Below are positions 1 through 8,719 of a stretch of 64,000 nucleotides of DNA, one piece after another. The stretch is from assembly GCA_003481005.1 (NCBI GenBank), contig QUKC01000019.1:8013-72012 (forward strand), in the 5' to 3' direction. Origin of the DNA: Firmicutes bacterium TM09-10 (lineage in GTDB: Bacteria; Bacillota; Clostridia; Lachnospirales; Lachnospiraceae). Made by a program: the position numbers and the translations under genes. How positions within the stretch are numbered: the first letter of the stretch is position 1; each line of letters opens with the position of its first letter. The notes under the pieces were generated by a model. The model saw only the letters and a list, made by a program, of their open reading frames with translations, ran no database searches and was not told the DNA's origin.

Positions 1-1
1 T

Positions 2-670
2 TTTGAGCTGGACGAGCTGTCTGCGCAGGTAGCGGAAAAAAATATTTTGTTTCAGCCAATGATCTGTGCAGATACAAAGATACAGGAGCTCATGAGCCTG
101 ATCTATCAGGAACAGAATGAAAGAAGCCTTGGCTGGAAGCTTGCCTGTAAGGGAGCATTGCTGCAGCTGATCGCTTATCTGGTGCGCCGCTATGCAGAAC
201 AGATGCTGACGGATAAAGAGAGCTTAAAACGTCGGAAAAATCTGGAGCGCCTGAACACGGTCGTCCATTATATTGAGGAAAATTATACGGACAGCATATC
301 AAATGCACAGCTGGCTGAACTGATCCATGTCAGCGAAGACAGGTTTAACCATCTGTTTCGGGAGAGTATGGGGATGGCGCCGCTGCAGTATATGAATGAG
401 GTGCGTCTAAAGAAAGCCATGCATCTGTTAAAAAGCGGAAATTATTCTGCGGCAGAGGTTGCGGATGCGGTCGGATTTTCGGATTACAATCATTTCGGAA
501 GATTGTTCCGGCGGTATTATCAATGTACGCCGATGGAAGCGGTGCGGGAATCCGAGGGCAAGAGTGCAAAGCGTCCGGGTAGAAGTGCAGGAATCAAAAC
601 CTTCGAAATCGGATCCATAAAAAAAGAAGATCCAGTGGATGTAAAATCGGAAAAAGAAAAGAAGAAATAG
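2..670 (+). CDS. AraC-family transcriptional regulator, C-terminal part (cut by window edge)
   Basis: The reading frame is open from base 2, so the true start lies outside the window. The visible C-terminal half carries the two helix-turn-helix modules of an AraC DNA-binding domain: the first around ISNAQLAELIHVSEDRFNHL, the second around SAAEVADAVGFSDYNHFGRLF, ending in the usual FRRYYQCTPMEAVR. The upstream part should hold a cupin-like effector domain. The tail after the domain is unusually long, basic and Lys/Glu-rich (about 30 residues). By position it probably controls the isomerase/oxidoreductase cluster that follows about 150 bp downstream; this is inference from gene order. Confidence 0.85.
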   Translation, partial: FELDELSAQVAEKNILFQPMICADTKIQELMSLIYQEQNERSLGWKLACKGALLQLIAYLVRRYAEQMLTDKESLKRRKNLERLNTVVHYIEENYTDSISNAQLAELIHVSEDRFNHLFRESMGMAPLQYMNEVRLKKAMHLLKSGNYSAAEVADAVGFSDYNHFGRLFRRYYQCTPMEAVRESEGKSAKRPGRSAGIKTFEIGSIKKEDPVDVKSEKEKKK

Positions 671-820
671 CAGAATCGTATGAGAGAGTAGCAAAGGAGG
701 TCTATCTTTCTTTCGTTTTATTCATTAAAATGTGTAGCATAGAAACAAAATAAAAACAGTGATTGTTGGAAATGAATACAAAATAACGAATCTGATCAAT
801 GCTAAAGGAGGAAAATGCAC

Positions 821-1792
821 ATGAAATTAGGAGTATTGACGGTTGCTTTGGGCGATATGTCCCTGGATGCGGCATGTAAATTTTTGTCTGAACAGGGCGT
901 ACAGATGGTGGAGATCGGTTGCGGCGGCTTCCCTGGAACGGCGCACTGCAACGCGGCAGAGCTTCTGGCGGATGAAAATAAGCAGAAAGAGTTTTTAGAC
1001 ACAATTCACAAATATGGCTTGGAGATCAGTGCACTGAGTGCACACGGGAATGCAGTACATCCTGATAAAGCGATTGCAAAGAAATTCGATGAGGATCTGA
1101 CCAATGCGATCCTGTTGGCAGAAAAGCTTGGTGTTCCGGTTGTAAATACGTTTTCCGGTTGCCCTGGCGGATCTCCGGAGGACAAGACTCCCAACTGGGT
1201 TACCTGTCCTTGGCCGGATGATTTTTCCGAGATTCTGGAATATCAGTGGAACGATGTTCTGATTCCTTACTGGAAAGAAAAGGTTGCTTTTGCAAAAGCG
1301 CATAACGTACATAAAATCGCACTGGAGCTGCATCCCGGCTTCTGCGTATACAATACAAGAAGTCTGTTAAAGCTGCGTGAGGCAGTTGGTCCGGAAATCG
1401 GCGCGAACCTGGATCCCAGCCACCTGATCTGGCAGGGAATGGATTTGATCGCAGTAATCAGAGAGCTTGGCAAGGCAAATGCGATTTTCCATTTCCATGC
1501 AAAAGACACCAAAGTGGATGCAATCAACACTGCAGTAAACGGCGTACTGGATACTCAGCATTACAGCGAAGAACTGACCCGTTCCTGGATCTTCCGCTCT
1601 GTTGGTTACGGTCATGGCGAAGATTACTGGAAAGCGATCGCTTCCGAACTTCGTCTTGCAGGTTATGACTATGCGATCAGCATCGAGCATGAAGACAGCC
1701 TGATGTCTGGTAAGGAAGGACTGTTAAAGGCAATCGGATGCCTGAAGAATTCCCTGATCTTTGAGGACAGAGGAAATATGTATTGGGCATAA
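821..1792 (+). CDS. Sugar phosphate isomerase/epimerase (xylose isomerase-like TIM barrel)
   Basis: A cytosolic TIM-barrel protein of the AP-endonuclease-2/xylose-isomerase superfamily, whose members isomerise or epimerise sugars, keto-sugars or inositols with a divalent metal. Likely ligands are in ALELHPG (Glu), NLDPSH (Asp/His), FHFHAKD (His) and ISIEHED (Glu). The start is placed at 821, not at the in-frame ATG at 815, because AGGAGG at 806-811 is 9 nt from 821 but only 3 nt from 815. It is the first gene of a run with two Gfo/Idh/MocA modules and two more TIM-barrel modules, which points to an oxidation/isomerisation route for an unusual sugar or glycoside. The substrate cannot be read from the sequence. 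Confidence 0.85.
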   Translation: MKLGVLTVALGDMSLDAACKFLSEQGVQMVEIGCGGFPGTAHCNAAELLADENKQKEFLDTIHKYGLEISALSAHGNAVHPDKAIAKKFDEDLTNAILLAEKLGVPVVNTFSGCPGGSPEDKTPNWVTCPWPDDFSEILEYQWNDVLIPYWKEKVAFAKAHNVHKIALELHPGFCVYNTRSLLKLREAVGPEIGANLDPSHLIWQGMDLIAVIRELGKANAIFHFHAKDTKVDAINTAVNGVLDTQHYSEELTRSWIFRSVGYGHGEDYWKAIASELRLAGYDYAISIEHEDSLMSGKEGLLKAIGCLKNSLIFEDRGNMYWA

Positions 1793-1794
1793 CC

Positions 1795-1922
1795 TGGAAC
1801 CTCCGGCGGAAGTTCCAGCGAGTTACTGCGTAACCCGGCGTGTTTGCGAAAACAGTTCCGGATGGTTTTACCGAGTTGCTTTTGCAACTCGGCATATAGG
1901 CAGGGACGCAGAAGCGTCCTGC
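1795..1922. repeat. Run of five short hairpins in the 821-1792 / 1951-3000 intergenic region
   Basis: Five consecutive self-complementary stretches with very small loops fill this gap: TGGAAC..GTTCCA with inner TCCG/CGGA (1795-1817), GTTAC/GTAAC (1822-1834), TGTTT/AAACA (1841-1854), a 9-bp perfect stem CCGAGTTGC/GCAACTCGG with a TTTT loop (1871-1892), and GCAGG.ACGC/GCGTCCTGC (1900-1922). None has a U-run, so they are not standard terminators. In the mRNA they would form a chain of stem-loops just upstream of the oxidoreductase ribosome site and could tune its stability or translation. Confidence 0.7.
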
Positions 1923-1950
1923 TGCGACAGAACAGAAAAGAGGAAAAGAC

Positions 1951-3000
1951 ATGAAACACAGACTTGCGATGGTCGGCTTTGGCGGAATGGCAGGCTGGCA
2001 TTATGATTTGATTCAGAGAATTGACGACCTGGAAGTTGCAGGTATCTGGGATATTAAGGAAGAACGCAGAACCTATGCAGAAGGCAAGGGCATCCATGTA
2101 TATAAAAGCGAAGAAGATCTGATGGCAGATCCGACTGTTGATATCGTACTGGTAGCAACTCCGAATGATGTTCATAAAGGTGTTGTCATCCGTGCCCTGG
2201 AAGCTGGCAAGAACGCCGTTTCCGAGAAGCCTGTAACTCTTTGCTCTGCAGATCTTGCAGAAATGCGCGCGGCTGCGGAAAAGACCGGCAAATTCTTTAC
2301 CGTACATCAGAATCGTCGTTGGGATGAAGATTTCCTGACGGTAAAGAATATCATGGCAGAAGGCAAGCTGGGCGAGATTTTCAGAATTGAATCCAGAGTA
2401 CACGGCTCCAGAGGTATCCCCGGTGACTGGAGACAGGAAAAAGAGCATGGCGGCGGCATGGTGCTTGACTGGGGCGTACATCTTCTGGATCAGGCGCTGT
2501 TATTATATCCCGGCGTGAAGTTAAACACTGTTTATGCAACTCTGACCAACGTAACCAACCAGCTGGTTGACGACGGCTTTTCTGCAGACCTCGGGTTTGA
2601 AAACGGAGTGCATGTGCTGGTTGAGGTTGGCACGAGCAACTTTGTATCCCTGCCTCGCTGGTATGTATTAGGCGCTGACGGAACGGCTGTCATCCAGGAT
2701 TTCGGCAGAGACGGCAAGATGGTATGTGCAACCGGCATCAATGAAGGTGATGTTGTTCCGGTCATCACGGCAGCAGGCCTGACAAAGACCATGGCTCCGA
2801 GAAGAGAGGATACCATCCGCACAGAGGATCTGCCCTGGGCAGATAGTGACATCCGCGATTTCTACCGCAATGTAATGGCGGTGATCGAAGGAAAAGCAGA
2901 GAGCAGGATCAAGCTGGATGAGGTTGCAAGGGTTATGCGCCTGATGGAAGCAATTTTCGAATCTGCAGAAAAGGAACAGGTTATCAAATTCGAAGCCTGA
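1951..3000 (+). CDS. Gfo/Idh/MocA-family NAD(P)-dependent oxidoreductase
   Basis: 349 residues, normal for the family. An N-terminal Rossmann fold begins with LAMVGFGGMAGWHY (GxGxxx dinucleotide signature). The family EKP motif is in AVSEKPVTL and its lysine is expected at the active site. The C-terminal alpha/beta substrate domain includes the conserved DWGVHLLDQ. Such enzymes oxidise or reduce sugars and inositols at ring hydroxyls. It lies between two TIM-barrel isomerase modules, so an oxidation-isomerisation-reduction sequence is plausible. The ATG is preceded by a GAGGA ribosome site. The exact substrate and preferred cofactor are unknown. Confidence 0.9.
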   Translation: MKHRLAMVGFGGMAGWHYDLIQRIDDLEVAGIWDIKEERRTYAEGKGIHVYKSEEDLMADPTVDIVLVATPNDVHKGVVIRALEAGKNAVSEKPVTLCSADLAEMRAAAEKTGKFFTVHQNRRWDEDFLTVKNIMAEGKLGEIFRIESRVHGSRGIPGDWRQEKEHGGGMVLDWGVHLLDQALLLYPGVKLNTVYATLTNVTNQLVDDGFSADLGFENGVHVLVEVGTSNFVSLPRWYVLGADGTAVIQDFGRDGKMVCATGINEGDVVPVITAAGLTKTMAPRREDTIRTEDLPWADSDIRDFYRNVMAVIEGKAESRIKLDEVARVMRLMEAIFESAEKEQVIKFEA

Positions 3001-3069
3001 AAACAGGGGAACAGTCGGAGTGCCTGCAAAATGGGCGTTCCGACAGCATAGATAGAAGGAGAGGGATCC

Positions 3070-4923
3070 ATGAGCAAAACATTACCGATTGCAGTACAGG
3101 TTTATTCGGTAAGGGAAGAGGCGGAGCGTGATTTTGCCGGCACAATGAAAAAGCTGGGTGAGATGGGCTACGATGGTGTAGAACTGGCAGGATTATATGG
3201 AAAAAGTGCGGAAGAGATCCGTGACAGCATAAAAGCGGCAGGACTGACTGCGATCAGTGCACATGTTTCCTATGACGAGCTGGCTGGAGATTTGGAAAAG
3301 ACTCTGCAGGACTATGAAACCATCGGCTGCCGCTATATCGTAATTCCATGGCTGGGGGAAGACCGTAGATTTGGAGCAGCTTTATATGAGGAAACAATAA
3401 AGGGAATCCCGGTGATTTCAGAGGGCTGTAAAAAACACGGCATGACGCTTCTGTATCACAATCACGATTTTGAATTTGCAAAGACACCGGACGGTACCTA
3501 TGCGCTGGATCAGCTGTATGCAGAGGTTCCTGCGGATGTGCTGGGTGCAGAGCCGGACACCTGCTGGATCAAGGTTGGCGGACCGGATCCCAGCGAATGG
3601 TTAAAAAAATACAGCGGACGCTGCCCGCTGGTACATGTAAAGGATTTTCGACGCAGAGAAGACGGCGTAGATCTGCTGGCACTGGGCGAAGGAGAACAGG
3701 ATTTTCCGACTCTGGTAAAGACCGCAAAAGAATGCGGTGCACAGTGGCTGGTTATTGAACAGGATGATCATCCCTACGGGACACCCATGGGAGATATGAA
3801 AAAGAGCCTTGATTATTTAAGAGAACTTGGAAAGGAGTCTGACATGACAAAAATTATTAAAGCAGGCGTAGTAGGCTGCGGCGGAATTGCAAACGGAAAG
3901 CATCTGCCCGCGATCAAAAGAAATGGAAAAATCGAGCTGGTTGCATTTTGTGACCTGATCAAAGAGCGTGCGGAGAAAGCAAAAGAAGAATACGGCACAC
4001 CCGATGCAAGAGTTTATACCGATTATACAGAGCTGGTGAAAGAGGATGTAGATGTTGTTTATGTTCTGACCCCCAACAACGCACATGCACCGGTCAGCAT
4101 TGCAGCAATGAAAGCCGGCAAGCATGTTATGTGTGAAAAGCCTATGGCAAAAACCTATGCAGAAGCAAAGGAAATGGTTGAAACCGCAAAAGAGACAGGT
4201 AAGATCCTGACCATCGGTTACCAGAACCGTTACCGTGCAGATTCCCAGTATTTAAAGAGTGTCTGCGAAGCAGATGAGCTGGGCGATATTTACTATGCAA
4301 AGGCTCATGCGATCCGCAGAAGAGCCGTTCCGACCTGGGGCGTGTTCCTTGATGAAGAAAAACAGGGCGGCGGTCCCCTGATCGATATCGGTACTCATGC
4401 ACTTGACCTGACTCTGTGGATGATGAACAACTACGAGCCTGCAAGCGTAACCGGTTCTACCTACCGTAAGCTGGCAGACCAGACTCAGACCGGAAACGCA
4501 TGGGGTGACTGGGATCCTGAGAAGTTCACCGTAGAAGATTCTGCATTTGGCTTTATCAAGATGAAGAATGGCGCGACCATCGTTCTGGAAGCTTCCTGGG
4601 CATTAAATTCGCTGGAAGTAGATGAAGCAAAGACCAGCCTGTGCGGTACCAAAGCAGGCGCTGATATGAAGGACGGCCTTCGCATCAATCGCGTACATCA
4701 CGGACGTCAGTGTGTAGAAAAGCCCGACTTAGGTGCAGGCGGTGTTGCTTTTTATGATGGTGAAGAGGAAAGACCTCAGGATATCGAAGCAGAAATCTTT
4801 TACAATGCGGTAACCAAAGGCACTCCTCTGACTGTGAAGCCGGAGCAGGCTCTGGTTGTTACACAGCTGCTGGAAGCAATTTATGAATCTGCAAAGACCG
4901 GCAAGACCATTTACTTTGACTGA
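3070..4923 (+). CDS. Fusion: TIM-barrel sugar isomerase/epimerase + Gfo/Idh/MocA oxidoreductase
   Basis: 617 residues made of two complete enzymes. Residues 1-257 are an AP-endonuclease-2-type TIM barrel (metal-site segments LLYHNHDFEF, EPDTCWIK, LVHVKDF, LVIEQDD). From residue 259 a full Gfo/Idh/MocA oxidoreductase follows (AGVVGCGGIA nucleotide motif, MCEKPMAK, DIGTHALDLTLWM). No linker is present: the junction reads ELGKESDMTKIIKAG. The Met in the junction has its own ribosome site (AAAGGAG at 3831-3837, 6 nt before the ATG at 3844), so the oxidoreductase may also be made alone. In the +1 frame a TGA overlaps that ATG as ATGA, the usual layout for two coupled genes, so a one-base indel probably created the fusion. 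Confidence 0.88.
   Translation: MSKTLPIAVQVYSVREEAERDFAGTMKKLGEMGYDGVELAGLYGKSAEEIRDSIKAAGLTAISAHVSYDELAGDLEKTLQDYETIGCRYIVIPWLGEDRRFGAALYEETIKGIPVISEGCKKHGMTLLYHNHDFEFAKTPDGTYALDQLYAEVPADVLGAEPDTCWIKVGGPDPSEWLKKYSGRCPLVHVKDFRRREDGVDLLALGEGEQDFPTLVKTAKECGAQWLVIEQDDHPYGTPMGDMKKSLDYLRELGKESDMTKIIKAGVVGCGGIANGKHLPAIKRNGKIELVAFCDLIKERAEKAKEEYGTPDARVYTDYTELVKEDVDVVYVLTPNNAHAPVSIAAMKAGKHVMCEKPMAKTYAEAKEMVETAKETGKILTIGYQNRYRADSQYLKSVCEADELGDIYYAKAHAIRRRAVPTWGVFLDEEKQGGGPLIDIGTHALDLTLWMMNNYEPASVTGSTYRKLADQTQTGNAWGDWDPEKFTVEDSAFGFIKMKNGATIVLEASWALNSLEVDEAKTSLCGTKAGADMKDGLRINRVHHGRQCVEKPDLGAGGVAFYDGEEERPQDIEAEIFYNAVTKGTPLTVKPEQALVVTQLLEAIYESAKTGKTIYFD
3831..3846 (+). promoter_or_regulatory. Internal ribosome-binding site and in-frame start inside the fusion gene
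   Basis: AAAGGAG at 3831-3837 followed after 6 nt by ATG (3844), exactly at the border between the isomerase and oxidoreductase domains. It would give a 359-residue free oxidoreductase in addition to the 617-residue fusion. Confidence 0.6.
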
Positions 4924-4935
4924 TTTTAGAAATAA

Positions 4936-4970
4936 ACAATAGAATGCACACTCCGCGACCATTCTATTGT
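4936..4970 (+). repeat. 35-bp palindromic repeat, copy 1 (variant core)
   Basis: Arms ACAATAGAATG and CATTCTATTGT flank a 13-nt core; the CATGAA tail follows on the right, so this copy is in plus orientation. It begins 12 nt after the stop of the fusion gene. The core (CACACTCCGCGAC) has lost part of the inner pairing seen in other copies. Confidence 0.9.
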
Positions 4971-4986
4971 CATGAATAAAAATGTA

Positions 4987-5025
4987 GATCCTGCCCGGTT
5001 GCAAGACGGTCGGGCAGGATTTTTG
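4987..5025 (+). terminator. Rho-independent terminator
   Basis: ATCCTGCCCG pairs with CGGGCAGGAT and is followed by TTTTT. It ends the isomerase/oxidoreductase transcript just after repeat copy 1. Confidence 0.85.
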
Positions 5026-5097
5026 GGGGAAAAGGAATTGCCAGGCTGCATTAGAAGGTCTGACTGGTGGATTCCTGAATAAAAAGGAGAACTGGAT

Positions 5098-5874
5098 ATG
5101 ACATTGGGGATGATCAGCTGGATCCGTGAAGAGGATTTTCAGCGGGTAAAAGCAAAAGGACTGTCCTTCGTAGAACTGGATGTTAATGACAGAGTGAAGG
5201 AATTTTTGGATGCACTGGAGCAGACAAAGGAATATAGCAAAAAGTACGATCTTCCGGTAGCGGCCATCGGACGTTGGGGAAGTGCCAGAATCGATGAAAA
5301 CGGCATCCGTGAGGAAGAACTTGCAATAGAATACAGCCTGATCGATGCGGCAGCAGAGCTTGGCACCGGCATTTATATCACCGGCTGCAACTATGTAGAC
5401 AGCCTTTCTTATTATGAAAACTGCTCCTTTGCCATTGCATATTTTGAAAAGCTCATCGCATACGGCAAAGAAAAGAATATAAAAATTGCAACCTACAACT
5501 GCCGCTGGAATAACTTTGTGTGCAATGCGGAAGCATATAAGATCATTCATGGTTATTTAAAAGACCTGTATATCAAATATGATACCTCCCACTGCATCAA
5601 TGCAGGCGGCGATTATCTGCAGGAGACAAGAGACTGGGGCAAGAGATTTATACATGTGCACTTAAAGGGCGCTGTAAAAATCGAAGGCAAGGTATATGAC
5701 AACCCGCCCGCAGGCATGGATCAGACCGATTGGACCTCCTTTATGGGTATTCTGTACGGCTTGGGGTATGACGGCGGCCTGAGCATCGAGCCGGAATCTG
5801 CATACTGGCATGGTGAGCTTTCCGACAGAGGCGTTGATTATACAATCCGGTATTTCAGAAATATGATGATTTAA
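5098..5874 (+). CDS. Sugar phosphate isomerase/epimerase (TIM barrel)
   Basis: A 258-residue AP-endonuclease-2-like TIM-barrel protein, the third such module in the cluster. Likely metal-site segments are YDTSHCINAG, FIHVHLKG and LSIEPES. A GGAGA ribosome site precedes the ATG. It stands as its own unit between two terminators, so it may be expressed separately from the upstream genes even though the content is the same. The family covers sugar and inositol isomerases and some endonucleases; the context favours sugars. The substrate is unknown. Confidence 0.8.
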   Translation: MTLGMISWIREEDFQRVKAKGLSFVELDVNDRVKEFLDALEQTKEYSKKYDLPVAAIGRWGSARIDENGIREEELAIEYSLIDAAAELGTGIYITGCNYVDSLSYYENCSFAIAYFEKLIAYGKEKNIKIATYNCRWNNFVCNAEAYKIIHGYLKDLYIKYDTSHCINAGGDYLQETRDWGKRFIHVHLKGAVKIEGKVYDNPPAGMDQTDWTSFMGILYGLGYDGGLSIEPESAYWHGELSDRGVDYTIRYFRNMMI

Positions 5875-5880
5875 GTACAA

Positions 5881-5915
5881 ACAATAGAATGCACGCTCTG
5901 CGAGCATTCTATTGT
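5881..5915 (+). repeat. 35-bp palindromic repeat, copy 2
   Basis: Intact copy with the CATGAA tail on the right (plus orientation), 6 nt after the stop codon of the upstream isomerase gene. Core CACGCTCTGCGAG. Confidence 0.95.
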
Positions 5916-5927
5916 CATGAACAAAAG

Positions 5928-5975
5928 GCCTTTGAAAATGTTCTTGGGATAAGAACGCCTTCAAAGGCTCTTTTT
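5928..5975 (+). terminator. Rho-independent terminator
   Basis: GCCTTTGAA and TTCAAAGGC enclose a second stem (GTTCTT/AAGAAC), followed by TCTTTTTG. It separates the isomerase gene from the GH3 gene. Confidence 0.85.
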
Positions 5976-6011
5976 GTTGTATAACGGACTGCAGTCTGGA
6001 GGAAGGTGCAA

Positions 6012-8621
6012 ATGAAAAGCAAAGAAGCGATAGAGAGACATATCAAAGAGCTATTGTCAGAGATGACAGTGGAAGAAAAGCTGGATGAGCTGGATCCGAA
6101 TATTATGGGGATCGATTGGGAAAAAATCGAAGAACCGATGCGCAGGGAATGCCTGGAAAAACTGGAAAAACGGCGGGCAGATGCAAGAGTTTATAATGCA
6201 CTGCAGAAATATGCAAAAGAACAAACACGTCTGGGAATTCCGTTTTTGTTCCATGAGGAGGCCCTGCACGGGCTGCATCGCCGTGACGCAACGATCTTTC
6301 CACAGCAGCTGACCCTTGCCGGTGCATTTGAACCGGCACTGTGTGAGGATATGGGGCGGATGGTTGCGGCAGAGACCCGCGCGAAAAATATACATGAGGT
6401 TCTGGCTCCGGTGCTGGATCTTGCCCGCGACCCAAGGTGGGGGCGGACGGAGGAAACCTACGGAGAAGATACCTATCTTTCCTCGAAGCTTGGTGCCGCG
6501 GTTGTGCGGGGATTGCAGGGAGAGGATCTTGCAACCGACCATACAGTAGCGTCAGAACTGAAGCATTATACCGGCTACGGAAATCCGATCGGCGGATTAA
6601 ACTGTGCACCGACTACAATGGGACGGCATGATGTATTTTCCTATTGCATGCCGGTCTTTGAGGAAGCATTTGTAAAGGCGGGTGCAACGGATACGATGTG
6701 CTCGTACAATTCGATCGATGGTTTTCCGGTTGTATCGGATCATGAAATTCTGACAGACGTGCTGCGGGGAACCTATAAAATGCCAGGCTTTGTACGCTCT
6801 GATATGACGGCGATCATCATGCAGCATACGGCGCATCACAGTGCAGCAACGCCGAAGGAGGCACTGCAAAAGGCGGTCAAGGCCGGCGTTGACGTGCAGT
6901 TTGCGGATTATTCTCACGAAGAATATCGGAGACTGATGAAAGAAATGCTTGCAGACGGCAGCATTACGATGGAGGATCTGGATACCTCGACTGCCCGGGT
7001 GCTGCGTGTGAAGGACATGCTCGGACTGTTTGAAAATCCTTATGTGGATGAGACGCTGGAATCTAAGGTGGTACAATGCAAGGAGCATCAGGACAAGGCA
7101 TTGGAAATCGCACAGAAAACCGTTGTCCTGTTAAAAAATGAAAATAATATGCTGCCGCTGTCCAAGAGCATTCGGAAAATAGCGGTGCTTGGACCCAACG
7201 CAAATCTTCCGGTTATGGGCGATTATTGTATGGAGCCGGATTACCATGCAGTAACACTGCTGGAGGGGATCCGGGAGGTGCTGGGCGTTCCGGCGGAGAA
7301 TGTAGAGACAGCTGCCAATGCTTCACATCCGGAAATTGTCTACGACAAGGGCTGCAATATTCTGGGTGCAGAGATCAAGCCGCTGGAGCGATGGTGGTTC
7401 AATGCAAAGCCGCGTCCGGCGGTGGGTATCACGGAGATCGATTACGGTTTTACAGCGGAGTATTTTAACGGTGCAGATTTTTCGGGAGAACCGGTTCTGA
7501 CGAGACTCGATCCGCAGATCAACTTCAACTGGATCTACCATGCTCCGGATGATAAAGTAGATTCCAGACAGTTCTGCGTCCGCTGGACGGCAACGATGCG
7601 CAGCCCGAAGAGCTTTGAAGGAAGGATCGGGTTATCCAGTCCGGACAGTATGCGGCTGTATATTGACGGAGAACTTGTTATTGATGGCTGGGGAGAAGAT
7701 AAGGAAGCAAGCCAGATGGTTCCGTTTTTCTTTGAGAGCGGCAGAAAATATGATGTGCGTGTGGAATTTAGAAATGATGCGAGAGGCGTGCGAGTGATTT
7801 TCGGCTACGACCACGGAGAAGAAACCATCGACCGCGCGATCCGGTTGGCAAAAGAAAGCGATCTGGCGATCGTGGCACTTGGGGATTCGACAGAAACCTC
7901 AGGAGAAAATTTTGACCGGACGACGCTTAACCTGCCCGGAAAGCAGCTGGATTTTCTGAAAGCAGTGTATGAAACGGGTACCCCGGTGGTGCTGGTCATG
8001 AATACGGGACGTCCGGTTTCCTGTACCTGGGAGCAGGAGCATATCCTTGCGATTCTACAGGCAGGCTTTAACGGGGAAAAGGGTGGACTGGCAACGGCAC
8101 AGGTTCTGTTCGGGGATGTGAATCCATCCGGACATCTGACAATGAGCTATCCGCGCAGTGCAGGCCAGATCCCGTGCCACTATTCCCGTAAACCTGCAGG
8201 CGGGCGAAAATACGTTGAGATGGACTGGAACCCGCTGTATCCCTTCGGCTATGGGCTGTCCTACACGACATTTTCCTTTGAGAATCTGAGGCTGTCCGCT
8301 TCCGAAATCCATGGGGACGAATCGCTGGAGGTACTGTTAGACGTAACGAACATAGGCAGCCGTGCCGGAGCAACGGTGGCGCAGATTTATGTCGATGACC
8401 ATTATACATCCGTGGTGCGCCCGATTATGGAGCTGAAGGGATTTCAGCGCGTGGAGCTGGAAGCAGGAGAGACAAAGACGCTGCACTTTACGCTCGGATT
8501 TGATGAGCTGCGCCTGTTGGACGCTTCCTATCACTGGGTGGTGGAACCGGGCGACTTCACAGTGCTCGCCGGGGCGAATGCCGGGGATCTGCCGCTGAGG
8601 GCGGATTTCAGGGTAGTGTGA
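6012..8621 (+). CDS. Glycoside hydrolase family 3 with PA14 insert (beta-glycosidase)
   Basis: About 869 residues. Order: GH3 N-terminal barrel (HEEALHG, LARDPRWGRTEETYGED, KHYTGYG), catalytic nucleophile Asp264 in GFVRSDMTAI, GH3 C-terminal domain (VVLLKNENNMLPL) interrupted by a PA14 domain at about 476-597, then the NVTIG-type fibronectin-III-like domain. There is no signal peptide, so it should act inside the cell on imported oligosaccharides or glycosides. PA14-containing GH3 enzymes include beta-glucosidases and beta-xylosidases; the sugar cannot be decided here. The start is at 6012 because GGAGG at 5998-6002 is 9 nt away, whereas the in-frame GTG at 6006 is too close. Confidence 0.92.
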   Translation: MKSKEAIERHIKELLSEMTVEEKLDELDPNIMGIDWEKIEEPMRRECLEKLEKRRADARVYNALQKYAKEQTRLGIPFLFHEEALHGLHRRDATIFPQQLTLAGAFEPALCEDMGRMVAAETRAKNIHEVLAPVLDLARDPRWGRTEETYGEDTYLSSKLGAAVVRGLQGEDLATDHTVASELKHYTGYGNPIGGLNCAPTTMGRHDVFSYCMPVFEEAFVKAGATDTMCSYNSIDGFPVVSDHEILTDVLRGTYKMPGFVRSDMTAIIMQHTAHHSAATPKEALQKAVKAGVDVQFADYSHEEYRRLMKEMLADGSITMEDLDTSTARVLRVKDMLGLFENPYVDETLESKVVQCKEHQDKALEIAQKTVVLLKNENNMLPLSKSIRKIAVLGPNANLPVMGDYCMEPDYHAVTLLEGIREVLGVPAENVETAANASHPEIVYDKGCNILGAEIKPLERWWFNAKPRPAVGITEIDYGFTAEYFNGADFSGEPVLTRLDPQINFNWIYHAPDDKVDSRQFCVRWTATMRSPKSFEGRIGLSSPDSMRLYIDGELVIDGWGEDKEASQMVPFFFESGRKYDVRVEFRNDARGVRVIFGYDHGEETIDRAIRLAKESDLAIVALGDSTETSGENFDRTTLNLPGKQLDFLKAVYETGTPVVLVMNTGRPVSCTWEQEHILAILQAGFNGEKGGLATAQVLFGDVNPSGHLTMSYPRSAGQIPCHYSRKPAGGRKYVEMDWNPLYPFGYGLSYTTFSFENLRLSASEIHGDESLEVLLDVTNIGSRAGATVAQIYVDDHYTSVVRPIMELKGFQRVELEAGETKTLHFTLGFDELRLLDASYHWVVEPGDFTVLAGANAGDLPLRADFRVV

Positions 8622-8685
8622 GGACTGGATAAGCGCTGCCCGGTCTTTGCAAAGACTTCAGGTGAAAACTTCATAAGAAAAACGA

Positions 8686-8719
8686 GAACTGCCGGAAAAC
8701 GATTTCCGGCAGTTCTTTT
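8686..8719 (+). terminator. Rho-independent terminator after GH3
   Basis: GAACTGCCGGAAA and TTTCCGGCAGTTC form a 13-bp perfect stem with an ACGA loop, followed by TTTTA. Confidence 0.85.

Noticed and set aside
821..5874. C-glycoside cleavage (Dgp-type) system
   Set aside because: The oxidoreductase and TIM-barrel families fit, but the small beta subunit needed by known C-glycosidases is absent, so only a broader oxidation-based route is proposed.
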